The notes beneath the pieces are model-generated. The model was given only the letters and a program-made list of their open reading frames with translations, did not search any database and had not been told where the DNA came from. A stretch of 64,000 nucleotides of DNA from Aliiroseovarius halocynthiae (GTDB taxonomy: Bacteria > Pseudomonadota > Alphaproteobacteria > Rhodobacterales > Rhodobacteraceae). How positions within the stretch are numbered: the stretch's first letter is position 1; the number at the start of each line of letters is the position of its first letter. The position numbers and the translations under genes are program-made. Below are positions 1 through 10,319 of this stretch, in pieces. Location: the NCBI RefSeq assembly GCF_007004645.1, contig NZ_ML660019.1, forward strand, positions 1,198,437-1,262,436, in the 5' to 3' direction.

Positions 1-22
1 CACAGTCGTTTGGGCACAGTTC

Positions 23-274
23 ATGTTGCTGGGAATTCAGGCGCTAACTGTGGTATTGTTGCTGTTCGCGCCGCTCATGGCAGCAATGCTCACCTTCGCT
101 TCGGCCTTTATCTCGTTTTGGGTCCTTAGCCACTTTACGGCTGAGAACCACGGCTTTCGGTCTGCGGGTTTGGTCTTTGCGTCAATCCTGATCTTTATAG
201 TTCTGTCAGCGTTTCCGTTGTCCCTTTTCCTGATGATTCTTGGGGTCGAACCGCCCCCTTTGCCGGTACAATGA
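23..274 (+). CDS. small hydrophobic membrane protein upstream of sufS
   Basis: The 83-aa product is almost entirely hydrophobic, with about two to three predicted membrane helices (residues 3-35 and 48-75). I recognise no family. It ends 12 nt before sufS and runs in the same direction, so it is probably part of the suf transcription unit; a small membrane protein before sufS would fit the arrangement seen in related alphaproteobacteria. The reading frame is open to the left edge of the window (seven codons before this ATG) and no clear ribosome-binding site precedes the ATG, so the true start may lie outside the window. Function unknown. Confidence 0.6.
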   Translation: MLLGIQALTVVLLLFAPLMAAMLTFASAFISFWVLSHFTAENHGFRSAGLVFASILIFIVLSAFPLSLFLMILGVEPPPLPVQ

Positions 275-286
275 TCGGAACCAACC

Positions 287-1507
<1,221 letters not shown>

Positions 1508-1535
1508 TGCATCGGTGGCTCACGTTGTGAGCCTA

Positions 1536-1608
1536 GGGGGCGTTGCCCCCGTCCGAGGTCATACGGCCTCAGACTCCCCCAGGATATTTTCAACAAGAAA
1601 ATGCGGAT
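1536..1608 (+). repeat. palindromic intergenic element after sufS, probable terminator
   Basis: A perfect 6-bp stem GGGGGC/GCCCCC with a GTT loop (1536-1550) is followed by a second imperfect stem GAGGTC/GGCCTC (about 1555-1570), then CCCCCAGGATATTTTC and an A-rich tail. From memory, elements with this GC hairpin plus GGATATTTT layout recur after genes in Rhodobacteraceae. Only one copy is in this window, so its repeat nature is not shown here. Its position between the convergent sufS and tetR genes fits transcription termination. Confidence 0.5.
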
Positions 1609-1633
1609 GGTTGTCCGGCGGGAGGAGTGAAAA

Positions 1634-2251
1634 TCAGCTGTCTGCCTTGATCAATCCAAGCCCGCGCAGATAGATTCCGATCCCGCTTTCCAGAAGCTCT
1701 TCCGGTGGAAATGGGCTTTTCTGGCCGGGGCTGCCGCGACCAAAAAGTTCGACTACGCCGTGGCTCATGGCCCAAATATGGGCGCTGACCATGCGGGAGG
1801 GCGGGCGCTTATCTTCTGGCATGTTCTCGGTCAGTTTCGACGCCGCTTTTTCCAGCACGCCCATTGCGCGGGAAGACACCATGGCCAGTTCGGGCGAATG
1901 GTTGACCGAAATTCCGCTTTCGAACATCGAGATATAGTGGCCCGGATATTTGCGCGCGAAGGCCAGATAGGCGCGGCCGGTTGCTTCGAAACTGGCAAGT
2001 GCCGACGGTTGGCCCTTATCAAAGGCGTATTCCATAAGGTCCGCGAAGATTTCGTACCCTTGGCGGGCGGCTTCCGCGATCAGGTCTTCGCGTCCGGCGA
2101 AATGGCGATAAACGGCAGCTGGGGTCACGCCAGCCTGTTTGGCGGCCTCGGACAGGGTGAAGCCTGTGGGGCCTTTCTCCTCGATCAGGGCAAGGGCTGC
2201 ATCGACCAAAGCCTGCCTGAGGTTGCCGTGATGATATCCGCGCTTAGGCAT
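1634..2251 (-). CDS. TetR/AcrR family transcriptional regulator (WHG domain)
   Basis: DNA-binding regulator of about 205 aa. Residues 12-58 form the TetR N-terminal domain with the helix-turn-helix [20 protein letters not shown]; the C-terminal half carries the WAMSHG-type motif of the WHG ligand-binding domain. I chose the ATG at 2251 ([10 protein letters not shown], the usual start of this subfamily). It overlaps the 3' end of the polyphosphate kinase gene by 8 nt, suggesting translational coupling. A longer frame opens upstream but lies inside ppk2. An ATG at 2260 is an alternative. Ligand and targets are unknown; the coupling to ppk2 is the only context clue. Confidence 0.9.
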   Translation of the reverse strand: MPKRGYHHGNLRQALVDAALALIEEKGPTGFTLSEAAKQAGVTPAAVYRHFAGREDLIAEAARQGYEIFADLMEYAFDKGQPSALASFEATGRAYLAFARKYPGHYISMFESGISVNHSPELAMVSSRAMGVLEKAASKLTENMPEDKRPPSRMVSAHIWAMSHGVVELFGRGSPGQKSPFPPEELLESGIGIYLRGLGLIKADS

Positions 2252-3125
2252 TGCCACCATCGGTCCAGATTTCGGGTCCACCGCAGATGTTTTCGTCTGG
2301 CGCGTTGGCGACGTTTCCGTCTTTCCCAACATAGTCAATGCCTTGCAATACTGCTTTCAGGGCAGCCAAACGCGCGCGTTTTTTGTCATCAGATCTAATC
2401 ACGGTCCAGGGCGAGACGTCGCGGTGGCTGCGGTTGAAGGTCTCTTGAATGGCATCAGAATAGGCGTCCCATTTTTTAAGACCTTCGACATCGATCCAGC
2501 TAAGCTTCCATTGCTTCAGTGGGTCTTTCTCGCGGGCAAGGAACCGCCGCAGCTGTTCTGCGCGTCCAACATTCAGCCAGATCTTTACAAAGTGAATGCC
2601 TTCATCGACCAACATATCTTCGAATTCAGGAAGTTGGCGGAAGAACGCTTCGCGCTGAGTGTCTTCGCAAAACCCAAACACCTTTTCGACCACTCCGCGA
2701 TTATACCAGCTGCGATCAAATAGGACGAGCTCACCTTCGGTCGGCAAGTGTTTGATATAGCGCTGGAAGTACCATTCCCCAGCTTCGCGGTCCGAAGGTT
2801 TGGACAGCGCCACGACACGCGCCACACGCGGGTTTAGGTTTTCGCGAAAGCGTTTGATTGTGCCCCCTTTGCCGGCGGCATCGCGCCCTTCAAAGATGAC
2901 CACCACGCGCTTTCCAGTGGCCTTCACATCCGCCTGAAGCTTAACCAATTCCAGTTGAAGCGCTTCGATTTCGGCCTCGTAGGTGTCCTTGTCGATCAGT
3001 TTTTCGTAAGGATAGCTGTCGGACAGAATATCTTTCTTGGATGCGTTTTTGATCGCGTCGCGCACCGCATTAGGGGCGGTTTCGCGAAAGAACTCCGATA
3101 TGGCTCCGTCAAAAGGCAATGACAT
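2244..3125 (-). CDS. ppk2: polyphosphate kinase 2 (PPK2)
   Basis: Transfers phosphate between polyphosphate and nucleotides, mainly using polyP to phosphorylate nucleoside diphosphates. The 293-aa single-domain protein has the PPK2 Walker [11 protein letters not shown] (residues 79-88) and Walker B region FDRSWYNRG (136-144) followed by the lid, as in class I enzymes. The N-terminal tail of about 45 residues is common in alphaproteobacterial members. Its 3' end overlaps the TetR gene. It is not next to the pho regulon, which lies 11 kb away, although both handle phosphate. Substrate class (ADP versus GDP) cannot be settled from sequence alone. Confidence 0.95.
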   Translation of the reverse strand: MSLPFDGAISEFFRETAPNAVRDAIKNASKKDILSDSYPYEKLIDKDTYEAEIEALQLELVKLQADVKATGKRVVVIFEGRDAAGKGGTIKRFRENLNPRVARVVALSKPSDREAGEWYFQRYIKHLPTEGELVLFDRSWYNRGVVEKVFGFCEDTQREAFFRQLPEFEDMLVDEGIHFVKIWLNVGRAEQLRRFLAREKDPLKQWKLSWIDVEGLKKWDAYSDAIQETFNRSHRDVSPWTVIRSDDKKRARLAALKAVLQGIDYVGKDGNVANAPDENICGGPEIWTDGGNA

Positions 3126-3181
3126 GGCAAACTCCTGATTTCACACCAATATGGGGACCGTGGGTGCGTTTGGCAATTGGC

Positions 3182-4120
3182 TTAGCCCCGGCGGTCTTTT
3201 ACGGTTTGACCAATCTGGGTGATGTCATAGGGCGTCGTCATGTACATTTCCGAAATCCAGTTTTGATACAGAAGATGTGCGTGACTGCGCCAGCGGTTCT
3301 CGGGGGGCTGTGTCGGGTCATCATCAGGATAATAGTTCATCGGCACATTGATCGGTGCACCTTTGGCCACGTCCCGATCATATTCCCCCTTTAACGTCAT
3401 GTCGTCATATTCGAAATGGTTGAAGATATAGAGCGCGCGATGGGCGTGATCTTGAATAAGGCACGGGCCGGTATCGTCTGAACCCAATAGGGTTCTTAAC
3501 CCCGAAGCCGCATCAACTTCGTCTTGCTTCATTTCCGTCCAGCGACTAACTGGCACTACGCAACTATCAGAAAAACCGCGCAAATATGGCGATGTAGGGG
3601 CCATATTCTTTTGTGGAAAACAGCCAAATGCCTTGGCCTCCAGCATGTGCTTCTGAACTTTGTGAAAGTAATAGATCATTGCCATCCCGCCCCAGCACAC
3701 TCCAAAGGTGGAGTGTACATTGGTCTGAGTCCACTCAAGGATCTGCGTCAGCTCGTCCCAATATGTGACCTCTTCAAACGGCAGGTGTTCGATCGGGGCG
3801 CCGGTGATGATCAGACCATCAAATTTCTGGTCCTTTACCTCGTCCCACGGCTGATAGAACGCGCCGATATGGGCTTCGCTGGTATTTTTCGAGATATGTT
3901 CAGATGGGCGCAGAAGCGTAAGCTCGATCTGCAGAGGATGCGATCCAATCAAGCGTGCGAATTGCGTCTCGGTTTCGATCTTCTTGGGCATCAGGTTCAG
4001 CAGGGCGATCCGCATCGGGCGGATGTCCTGTTTCGAGGCCTGTTCCTCGGGCATGACCATCACGCCTTCGTCTTTCAGCACGTTCACGGCTGGCAGAGTC
4101 GAGGGGATCTTGATGGGCAT
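3182..4120 (-). CDS. metA: homoserine O-acyltransferase MetA, predicted acetyltransferase
   Basis: Activates the homoserine hydroxyl in methionine biosynthesis. The 312-aa protein carries the catalytic Cys142 (FGVCWGG) and the His235/Glu237 pair (NHFEY), at the positions known for the family. Residue 111 is glutamate ([12 protein letters not shown]). In characterised MetA enzymes Glu111 goes with acetyl-CoA use and Gly111, as in E. coli, with succinyl-CoA. I therefore predict a homoserine O-acetyltransferase despite the usual O-succinyltransferase label. The 47-nt leader shows no riboswitch that I can recognise. It lies downstream of, and co-oriented with, a P-loop ATPase gene. Confidence 0.95.
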   Translation of the reverse strand: MPIKIPSTLPAVNVLKDEGVMVMPEEQASKQDIRPMRIALLNLMPKKIETETQFARLIGSHPLQIELTLLRPSEHISKNTSEAHIGAFYQPWDEVKDQKFDGLIITGAPIEHLPFEEVTYWDELTQILEWTQTNVHSTFGVCWGGMAMIYYFHKVQKHMLEAKAFGCFPQKNMAPTSPYLRGFSDSCVVPVSRWTEMKQDEVDAASGLRTLLGSDDTGPCLIQDHAHRALYIFNHFEYDDMTLKGEYDRDVAKGAPINVPMNYYPDDDPTQPPENRWRSHAHLLYQNWISEMYMTTPYDITQIGQTVKDRRG

Positions 4121-4167
4121 GGAACCGGTCCTTTTTGTTTTACGTAAGGGGTATAGATGGTGTCAGA

Positions 4168-5028
4168 TCAGCGCGCGTCAATGGCGGCGGCGATCAGGCG
4201 GTCAAAGTCATCTGGCGTTTTGATCTGTGCCATGTCATGCGCGCAGAGGGTCACGCCATATCGGGCCATGTGTTCATAAAGCGGCTGACGGTGGTTAAGC
4301 GCTTGAGCATAGGTCCAGCGGATGAAATTGTCGGGATCAACGTCATCTTCTTTCACATTGAATTCGCTCAGATATGTGCCCCAAATTCGCGCCAGAAACT
4401 CGGGCTGATAGGCCATGGGTTTGGGCGCGCGGTCAAAGCGTTCGACCAGTTTTTGGGTATGTGCGTCGTCGCCGCGCAACCAGACAAGCAGACAGTGCTG
4501 GCTGAGTTCTGCAAGCATTGGATCATGTTCACCAAGGGCTGGATCAATCCATTCGCAGATCGAGCCGCCGCTATCACAGATGAAATGCGGATAGCCATAG
4601 ATGCGTTCAGCGCGGTCGATGAAATCGGCCGTATCCATCAAGGCGGCGATCTCGGCGGCTTTGAACTGGTCCTGACGGCGGCGATATTCGTCGAAGGGAA
4701 GGCCGCCTTTGGTCACGTCGCCGGGTTTTCCCAGATATGTGGCGACAGGTGTCAGATTCTCAAAACTGATTTTCGAGGTGATACGGATCGAGTCCGACAT
4801 CAGAAGCTCCCGAAGGAAAGGAACCTTCATCGCCTCGGCTTTGAAGTTATCAGCGATATGTTCGCCCATATAACGCGTGCCGATGCGATAATCGGCCGAA
4901 TAATGGAACCAATCGCCTTGATCGCGCAGAAGGTTGGACAGATAGGTTTTCCCAAGGCCAGACATGCCGAAGAACAGCACGCGCTTGTGCGGGGCATTCT
5001 GCCAGTCCTGAGCGGTTTGATAGATCAT
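4168..5028 (-). CDS. P-loop ATPase of unknown role
   Basis: The 286-aa protein has an N-terminal Walker A motif GMSGLGKT at residues 21-28 preceded by a beta strand (KRVLFF). The rest is soluble with no membrane segment or signal peptide. The layout resembles small nucleotide or metabolite kinases, but no substrate motif is recognisable. It precedes metA by 47 nt on the same strand and may be co-transcribed with it. It starts with ATG at 5028 and no second start competes strongly. Function not assigned. Confidence 0.85.
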   Translation of the reverse strand: MIYQTAQDWQNAPHKRVLFFGMSGLGKTYLSNLLRDQGDWFHYSADYRIGTRYMGEHIADNFKAEAMKVPFLRELLMSDSIRITSKISFENLTPVATYLGKPGDVTKGGLPFDEYRRRQDQFKAAEIAALMDTADFIDRAERIYGYPHFICDSGGSICEWIDPALGEHDPMLAELSQHCLLVWLRGDDAHTQKLVERFDRAPKPMAYQPEFLARIWGTYLSEFNVKEDDVDPDNFIRWTYAQALNHRQPLYEHMARYGVTLCAHDMAQIKTPDDFDRLIAAAIDAR

Positions 5029-5098
5029 CTGCGGCCTCTTGTCGTTCAGCCTTTGGTAAAGTGCGGCGCAAGGCGGGTCAAACCCTTAGCCCCAAAAG

Positions 5099-5128
5099 AA
5101 AACGCCCCGCGTGTTGGCAGGGCGTTTT
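5099..5128. terminator. bidirectional intrinsic terminator
   Basis: A perfect 9-bp stem AAAACGCCC/GGGCGTTTT (5099-5107 with 5120-5128) and a 12-nt loop, with T-runs on both sides. It lies just past the 3' end of the minus-strand outer-membrane gene that ends at 5149, so its main job is probably to end that transcript. Confidence 0.85.
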
Positions 5129-5148
5129 TTGTCTTATTTGGTGTCGGA

Positions 5149-6219
5149 TCAGAAGCTAAAGCCGACTTTCAGTCCGAATGCGACCGCGTCGCCGCCCGAG
5201 AAGGTCGTCGGTCCAATAGCGGTGGTCACGACTTTATCGTCGATCATCGAGTACTGAACACCTGCTTGGATTTTCATGTTCTCGTGGGTATAGGTCCCAC
5301 CAACGCCGATGCTTTTGGTCGCTCCTGCTGGGGCAAGCAGTGTTGTGCCTTCACTTGCACCATCAGTATACGAAAATGACGCGGCGACTGACCAATTGTC
5401 GTTCAGCTTGCGACCAACGCCCAGCTGGTAAGACGTTACGTCATCAACGAAGTTAACCCAGTTCACGTCGCCGAAGACCGGGCTGTTGGACGTCAAGGAT
5501 TTTCCATCCCATTGAGCATGACGGATTGAGCCGAACAAAAGGGTGTTCGCCGCAATTCCAGTTTGGAAATCCAGATTAAATGCTGATGGCATTTCCACGG
5601 TTGCAGTTGCTGGCAGACCGTTATGCGTTCCGGTCAAACTATGCTCGACGGCTGAGAAGTATGTCAGTGCAACACGTAGAGCAATGTCTGGGCGTTCATA
5701 GGCAACACCTACGAGACCACCAAGTTCGTTGCCGCTAGCAGCTTCCAGTACCCCGTCACCTGAAATGATGGAACCGGACAGTTTCTGCATGCGAAGGCCG
5801 CCGTGAACACTGAAACCGTTTCCAAGTTGGTAGCGCAGAATGCCGCTATAAGCGCTACTGTTTACTTCTGCCATAGCAGGGACAGCGCCTGTGGGAAGTG
5901 GGATCTGGATCGGTGTGTTTGCATAGCTGATATCTGCGCCATAAGGCTCATCATAGATCACGGCGAAACTTAGTCGCTCGTTCAGCTGCATTTTGATACC
6001 CAAGCCGAAAGTCGAGTAGTCTACGGCGGATTGTGATATGGGGCCGGCAAATGGGTTATTACCAGCGATGCTGGGAGCAACATTTGCAAAGCTCAGCTCA
6101 ACATAGTTGCCCTCCTCAAAGATGATCCCAATATCCTGACCTGAGCGGTCGATCCCGGCATGTGCGGATGTTGCGGCGGCTGTTAATGCTGCCGCAATCG
6201 TTAGGGTTTGCTTGTTCAT
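5149..6219 (-). CDS. OmpP1/FadL-family outer-membrane transporter
   Basis: The 356-aa exported protein is predicted to form a FadL-like beta-barrel for hydrophobic substrates such as long-chain fatty acids. Residues 1-21 are a signal peptide ending AHA. The mature part has many alternating beta-strand segments with repeated G/S/N turns and ends in GLKVGFSF, an aromatic C-terminal signal used by barrel-assembly machinery. The family is usually about 400 aa, so this is a short member. It is transcribed alone, with a strong terminator behind it. Substrate is not shown by the sequence. Confidence 0.88.
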   Translation of the reverse strand: MNKQTLTIAAALTAAATSAHAGIDRSGQDIGIIFEEGNYVELSFANVAPSIAGNNPFAGPISQSAVDYSTFGLGIKMQLNERLSFAVIYDEPYGADISYANTPIQIPLPTGAVPAMAEVNSSAYSGILRYQLGNGFSVHGGLRMQKLSGSIISGDGVLEAASGNELGGLVGVAYERPDIALRVALTYFSAVEHSLTGTHNGLPATATVEMPSAFNLDFQTGIAANTLLFGSIRHAQWDGKSLTSNSPVFGDVNWVNFVDDVTSYQLGVGRKLNDNWSVAASFSYTDGASEGTTLLAPAGATKSIGVGGTYTHENMKIQAGVQYSMIDDKVVTTAIGPTTFSGGDAVAFGLKVGFSF

Positions 6220-6374
6220 GTATCCTCCCTGGGGCTTATAGTTTCCGCCGTCTCCTCCGGTGCGGCAGTGTTCTAAAAAGGTATTTTGTGCGATGTTTCC
6301 CGGTCAATCTTTACTTTGGGTCATGTGACGTCAGGTCGTGAATTGCCCGATGAACGATGTGAAATTGACACGAT

Positions 6375-7247
6375 TTACCAAATTTCACGCGTGTTTTCAG
6401 ACGTTTGTTTGGTCAATTGCTGCGGCTTTTCGGACAGACGAATGCTGGTTACGTTGGCCGCGACGATGATTGTGCCTCCGATGATCAGCGCGGCTCCGAT
6501 TTGTTCACCATAAAGCATGGCACCTGTAACTGCAATCAGGGGTAGATGTGTGAAGTCGATCGGTATCACGATCGAGGCGGGCGCAAGTGACAAGGCCTGT
6601 GTCATACAGGTATGGGCCAACAACCCAGAGCAGCCGATAATGAACAGCCACACGGCGTTCACAGCATGCGGTAATGCAATGGTGCCATCAAATCCAGCGA
6701 AGACGATGCCGAGGCCAAGTTGCATGCTGGTTAGCCAGAAAAGGATTGAGAGTGTTGAGTGGGTTCTCGTTAGCTTACGGGTGAAAACGGCGGTAAGTGC
6801 AAAGCAGACGGCCGAGAGGGCCGCGGATAAAGTGCCCGCAGATGTCGTGGGCTCGCTTAGCGCTGGCGCTGTGGTGATGAGAATGCCAAGAAAGCCCGCG
6901 AGCACGCAGAGGATCTGTGTACTTTTCAAGGGTTCGCCCAGCAGAAGTGGCGCAAGAAACACCACCCATAAAGGCGAAGTGAACTCCAGCGCGAAGACCT
7001 GAGCCAGCGGAATCAAAGTTAGCGCATAGAACCACAAGTTCTGCCCGGCAAAATGGGCGAGGTTGCGAGCGCAATGTGTGCCGAGATTTTGGCGTGAGAC
7101 CCCGTGCCAGCGGCCTGTAATCGTCAAAAAGGAAAGCACGATGCAAAGCCCAACCAGCGAGCGGTACATCATCAATTCAAACGTATCTAATTGTAGTGTA
7201 AACGGTGCGCCCTGCAACGGCCATAACCGAGAACGACCCAATCGCAC
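6375..7247 (-). CDS. DMT-superfamily (EamA) exporter, apparently frameshifted at its N-terminus
   Basis: The frame encodes most of a ten-helix EamA permease (two repeats of about five helices, with LDTFELMMYRSLVG following the missing first helix). The GTG at 7247 gives an odd, charged N-terminus. A better start is the GTG at 7284, which overlaps the TGA of the upstream monooxygenase gene as GTGA. That frame reads VTPTARAAIWMTGAIGS and a hydrophobic helix up to about 7205, then hits a stop, while the EamA frame takes over just there. One indel near 7200-7210 would join them. The gene is either a recent pseudogene, a sequencing error or, less likely, translated by recoding. Substrate unknown. 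Confidence 0.8.
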   Translation of the reverse strand: MRLGRSRLWPLQGAPFTLQLDTFELMMYRSLVGLCIVLSFLTITGRWHGVSRQNLGTHCARNLAHFAGQNLWFYALTLIPLAQVFALEFTSPLWVVFLAPLLLGEPLKSTQILCVLAGFLGILITTAPALSEPTTSAGTLSAALSAVCFALTAVFTRKLTRTHSTLSILFWLTSMQLGLGIVFAGFDGTIALPHAVNAVWLFIIGCSGLLAHTCMTQALSLAPASIVIPIDFTHLPLIAVTGAMLYGEQIGAALIIGGTIIVAANVTSIRLSEKPQQLTKQTSENTREIW

Positions 7248-7280
7248 CGGTCATCCAAATCGCGGCGCGGGCAGTTGGCG

Positions 7281-7574
7281 TCACGCGTCGACCTCGGTCA
7301 CAGTGTAGTGCCGGGGGATCCCGGCAGTGATCGTGGCCCAGTCCGACGCTTTAGTGCGCGCTTGGTGTGCGTCAAAAGCACTGCGGTGGGTGAAGCGTTC
7401 CGAGACATTGAAACGTCCGGGGTGGCACCGATCCTCGACCACCAGAAATGACAGGCAGCCCGGTTCGGCGCGGGTAAGCGCGATATGGGCGGGCAGGGCA
7501 GCGCGGACGGCCTCGATCCGGTCTTGGGGCACGTCGATATGGCCGGTCAGAACAATGTTTGGTTTCTGTGTCAT
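7281..7574 (-). CDS. putative quinol monooxygenase (ABM family)
   Basis: The 97-aa protein is a single antibiotic-biosynthesis-monooxygenase-type alpha/beta domain (IVLTGHIDVP..., EPGCLSFLVVED, then FNVSERFTHRSAFDAH), the usual size for YgiN-like quinol monooxygenases. I chose the ATG at 7574 (MTQKPN), preceded by GGAG; a longer frame extends to 7622 but has no better signal. Its stop codon overlaps the GTG start proposed for the downstream transporter, so the two were probably co-translated. Actual substrate unknown. Confidence 0.85.
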   Translation of the reverse strand: MTQKPNIVLTGHIDVPQDRIEAVRAALPAHIALTRAEPGCLSFLVVEDRCHPGRFNVSERFTHRSAFDAHQARTKASDWATITAGIPRHYTVTEVDA

Positions 7575-7619
7575 GCTCCAAGGGCTAACAAGCAGGTCTC
7601 GGGTTGGCGAGCGGAAAAT

Positions 7620-7649
7620 CAAAACGCCGCCCGACTGGACGGCGTTTTG
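7620..7649. terminator. intrinsic terminator downstream of guaA
   Basis: A 10-bp perfect stem CAAAACGCCG/CGGCGTTTTG (7620-7629 with 7640-7649) and a 10-nt loop, followed on the minus strand by ATTTTCC. It sits between guaA and the monooxygenase gene, both on the minus strand. Confidence 0.75.
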
Positions 7650-7743
7650 ATGATTTCAGTGCGTAGTAGCGCTAGCCTTCGGCGGGCACCCCGGGTGTTC
7701 GGTGCTGAAATCGATATTCAACGGATCGATTTCCGGACGCACC

Positions 7744-9303
7744 TTACTCCCATTCGATCGTGCCTGGAGGCTTCGAGGTCACGTCGTAGGTCACGCGGTT
7801 GATGCCTTTCACCTCGTTGATGATGCGGGTTGCGGTTTCCCCAAGGAATTCGTGACTGAAAGGATAGTAATCCGCCGTCATACCATCCACCGACGTTACG
7901 GCGCGCAGCGCACAGGCATAATCATAGGTGCGCCCATCACCCATCACACCCACAGTGCGCACGGGCAGGATGGCCACGAAGGCCTGCCAGATCTCATCGT
8001 AGAGACCATGCTTGCGAATTTGGTCGATATAGACCGCGTCCGCCTCGCGCAGAATATCCAGCTTGGCGCGGGTGATTTCACCTGGGCAGCGAATTGCAAG
8101 CCCCGGTCCGGGGAAGGGGTGGCGGCCAATGAAGCTTTGGGGCAGGCCAAGTTCACGACCCAATGCACGCACTTCGTCTTTGAAGAGCTCACGCAGAGGT
8201 TCAACCAGTTTCAAACCCATCTTTTCGGGCAGGCCACCCACATTGTGGTGCGACTTGATGGTTACTGATGGGCCGCCAGAAAAGCTAACTGATTCAATGA
8301 CATCGGGGTACAGTGTGCCTTGAGCTAAGAACTCCGCACCATCAATGGTGTCGGCATGCTTCTGGAACACGTCGATGAACAGCTTGCCGATGATCTTGCG
8401 CTTCGTTTCCGGGTCGGACCGACCGTCCAGCTCGCCCAAGAACAGCTCTTGTTCATCCGCGTGGATCAACTGCATGTTATAGTTGTCGCGGAACATGGTG
8501 ACGACTTCTTCGGCCTCGCCTTTGCGCAGAAGGCCGTGGTCCACGAACACGCAGGTCAGCTGATCGCCGATCGCTTCGTGGATCAAAACGGCCGCGACCG
8601 AGCTGTCGACGCCGCCGGACAGGCCACAGATGACCTTCTTGTCGCCGACCTGTTCTTTGATCTGGCGTATGGCTTCTTCGCGATAGGCACCCATGGTCCA
8701 ATCGCCTTTGAAGCCGGCCAGCTTAACGAACTGTTCATACAGCTTCGCGCCGTTGGGCGTGTGGTGCACTTCGGGGTGGAACTGCACCGCATAGAAGTGA
8801 CGTTCCGTGTCTGCTGTGATCGCGAAAGGGGCGTTGGGCGATGTGCCGTAAACCTCAAAACCCGGTGCGATTTCCGAGACATGGTCGCCATGGCTCATCC
8901 AAACTTGCTCGTCCCCGTCTTCGAACCAACCCTCCAGCAAATCCAGTTTGGCTTTGGGGGTCACATAGGCGCGTCCGAACTCTGCCGTGCCGTGGCCACT
9001 TTCGACCTTGCCGCCCAGCTGGGCCATCATGGTCTGTTGGCCATAGCAGATGCCCAAGATTGGCACGCCATAGTCAAAGATTTCTTGCGGCGCGCGCGGA
9101 GACCCCTCGCGGGTCACGCTGTCAGGCCCGCCCGAGAAGATCACCGCTTTGGGTGCCATCTCGCGCACGAATTCCATCGTGACGTTCTGATAGGGGTGGA
9201 TTTCACAATAGACGTTCAGCTCGCGTAGGCGGCGCGCAATCAGCTGCGTCACCTGGCTTCCGAAGTCGATAATAAGAAGGCGGTCGTGGCTCTGATCTGT
9301 CAT
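7744..9303 (-). CDS. guaA: GMP synthase (glutamine-hydrolysing)
   Basis: Final step of GMP synthesis: amination of XMP with glutamine and ATP in the cytosol. The 519-aa protein has an N-terminal class I glutamine amidotransferase domain with Cys86 (GICYGQQ) and a His/Glu pair in FHPEVHHT. The ATP-pyrophosphatase domain carries the PP-loop SGGVDSS near residue 230, and a C-terminal dimerisation domain ends KPPGTIEWE, the family signature. Full length. It is transcribed alone with a terminator behind it, and a divergent MgtC-like gene lies upstream. Confidence 0.98.
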   Translation of the reverse strand: MTDQSHDRLLIIDFGSQVTQLIARRLRELNVYCEIHPYQNVTMEFVREMAPKAVIFSGGPDSVTREGSPRAPQEIFDYGVPILGICYGQQTMMAQLGGKVESGHGTAEFGRAYVTPKAKLDLLEGWFEDGDEQVWMSHGDHVSEIAPGFEVYGTSPNAPFAITADTERHFYAVQFHPEVHHTPNGAKLYEQFVKLAGFKGDWTMGAYREEAIRQIKEQVGDKKVICGLSGGVDSSVAAVLIHEAIGDQLTCVFVDHGLLRKGEAEEVVTMFRDNYNMQLIHADEQELFLGELDGRSDPETKRKIIGKLFIDVFQKHADTIDGAEFLAQGTLYPDVIESVSFSGGPSVTIKSHHNVGGLPEKMGLKLVEPLRELFKDEVRALGRELGLPQSFIGRHPFPGPGLAIRCPGEITRAKLDILREADAVYIDQIRKHGLYDEIWQAFVAILPVRTVGVMGDGRTYDYACALRAVTSVDGMTADYYPFSHEFLGETATRIINEVKGINRVTYDVTSKPPGTIEWE

Positions 9304-9483
9304 GTTGACCGCTTAGGGCAGGGAACAGGTTTTCGCAAGCCCCAAGCAAGGTGCATCCGACATATCCCGCAAAACGAGTTCACTAAATCATTAGGTTTGG
9401 GGTATTCAGACGTTCAGACCGTCGCAATTGCCCCAGAAACGCGGGCAACTTCAGGCAAGACTGGCTGGGAGGAGAAAAAGAGC

Positions 9484-10185
9484 ATGATAACAGAAGCCAT
9501 TACACTAGATGTGGCCGCCCTGAACCTGACTGCGGCAGTGATTTTGGGCGCATTGGTTGGATCGGAACGGCAGGTGCGGCAACGCATGGCGGGGCTGCGC
9601 ACAAATGCGCTTGTGTCGTTGGGTGCCGCAGGCTTCGTCGTTTTCGCAGCGCTTTTCCCGCACGAAGTCAGCCCAACCCGTGTGGCGGCTCAGGTCGTGT
9701 CGGGGATCGGTTTTCTGGGCGCGGGCATCATCTTTCGCCACGGGTTCACCATCCATGGTTTGAATACGGCGGCGACGCTGTGGTGTTCGGCTGCCATTGG
9801 GGTCATGGCTGGCGTAGGTGCTATCAGCTTTGCGGCACTGATGTGCGGCTTGATTATCTTTGTAAACCTTGGCTTGCGACCGCTTGTAAAGTTCATGAAA
9901 CGCAAGACCCGTGCGGGCAAACCGCTGCTTTTGGAGTTTCGCCTATGGGTGTCGTGCCGGGCCAAGCATGAAAGCAAGGTCCGATCGACCATTGTCCATA
10001 AACTGGCCCTTCCGGGACTGGCTCTTGTATCGATCGAGGCGACTGAAAGCGGCGAAGACAGCACGCTAGAGGTACTGGTCAATGTCGAAGACAACAGTGA
10101 CAGTTTGATCAAGACCGCCGTTGCTCCGTTGATGTTGGACGCCAATATCCGGTCCTTGTCGTGGGAAGCCGCGAATGACGACTGA
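9484..10185 (+). CDS. MgtC/SapB-family inner-membrane protein
   Basis: The 233-aa protein has an N-terminal membrane domain of about four to five helices (residues 10-140) with the family core LGALVGSERQVRQRMAGLRTN and GIGFLGAGIIFRHG. A soluble C-terminal region of about 80 residues resembles an ACT-like fold. MgtC homologues are linked to growth at low magnesium and to control of the F-ATPase in pathogens; here only the family is supported. The ATG at 9484 is preceded by GGGAGGAG; the frame is open to 9286 but that part overlaps the guaA start. Divergent from guaA with a 180-nt gap in which I see nothing else. Confidence 0.9.
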   Translation: MITEAITLDVAALNLTAAVILGALVGSERQVRQRMAGLRTNALVSLGAAGFVVFAALFPHEVSPTRVAAQVVSGIGFLGAGIIFRHGFTIHGLNTAATLWCSAAIGVMAGVGAISFAALMCGLIIFVNLGLRPLVKFMKRKTRAGKPLLLEFRLWVSCRAKHESKVRSTIVHKLALPGLALVSIEATESGEDSTLEVLVNVEDNSDSLIKTAVAPLMLDANIRSLSWEAANDD

Positions 10186-10319
10186 CGGCGCGCCAAACTA
10201 ACCGGGAAAACATCAAATCCGCCGGAATGTCGTTTTTGCCCCTGCATGGCCGTTTGGGGACAGCTTTACGTGGCCGCGTCACCTATCAAAGATACAACAG
10301 GTTAAATTGGAGGTTTCCC

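Noticed and set aside
4121-4167. SAM riboswitch in the metA leader
   Set aside because: Only 47 nt are available and I cannot recognise a SAM-II or SAM/SAH pseudoknot; short A-rich stretches alone are not enough.
4135-5379. 414-codon plus-strand frame opposite the P-loop ATPase gene
   Set aside because: The opposite strand carries a Walker A motif and a plausible start; this frame has no family features and runs into the porin gene.
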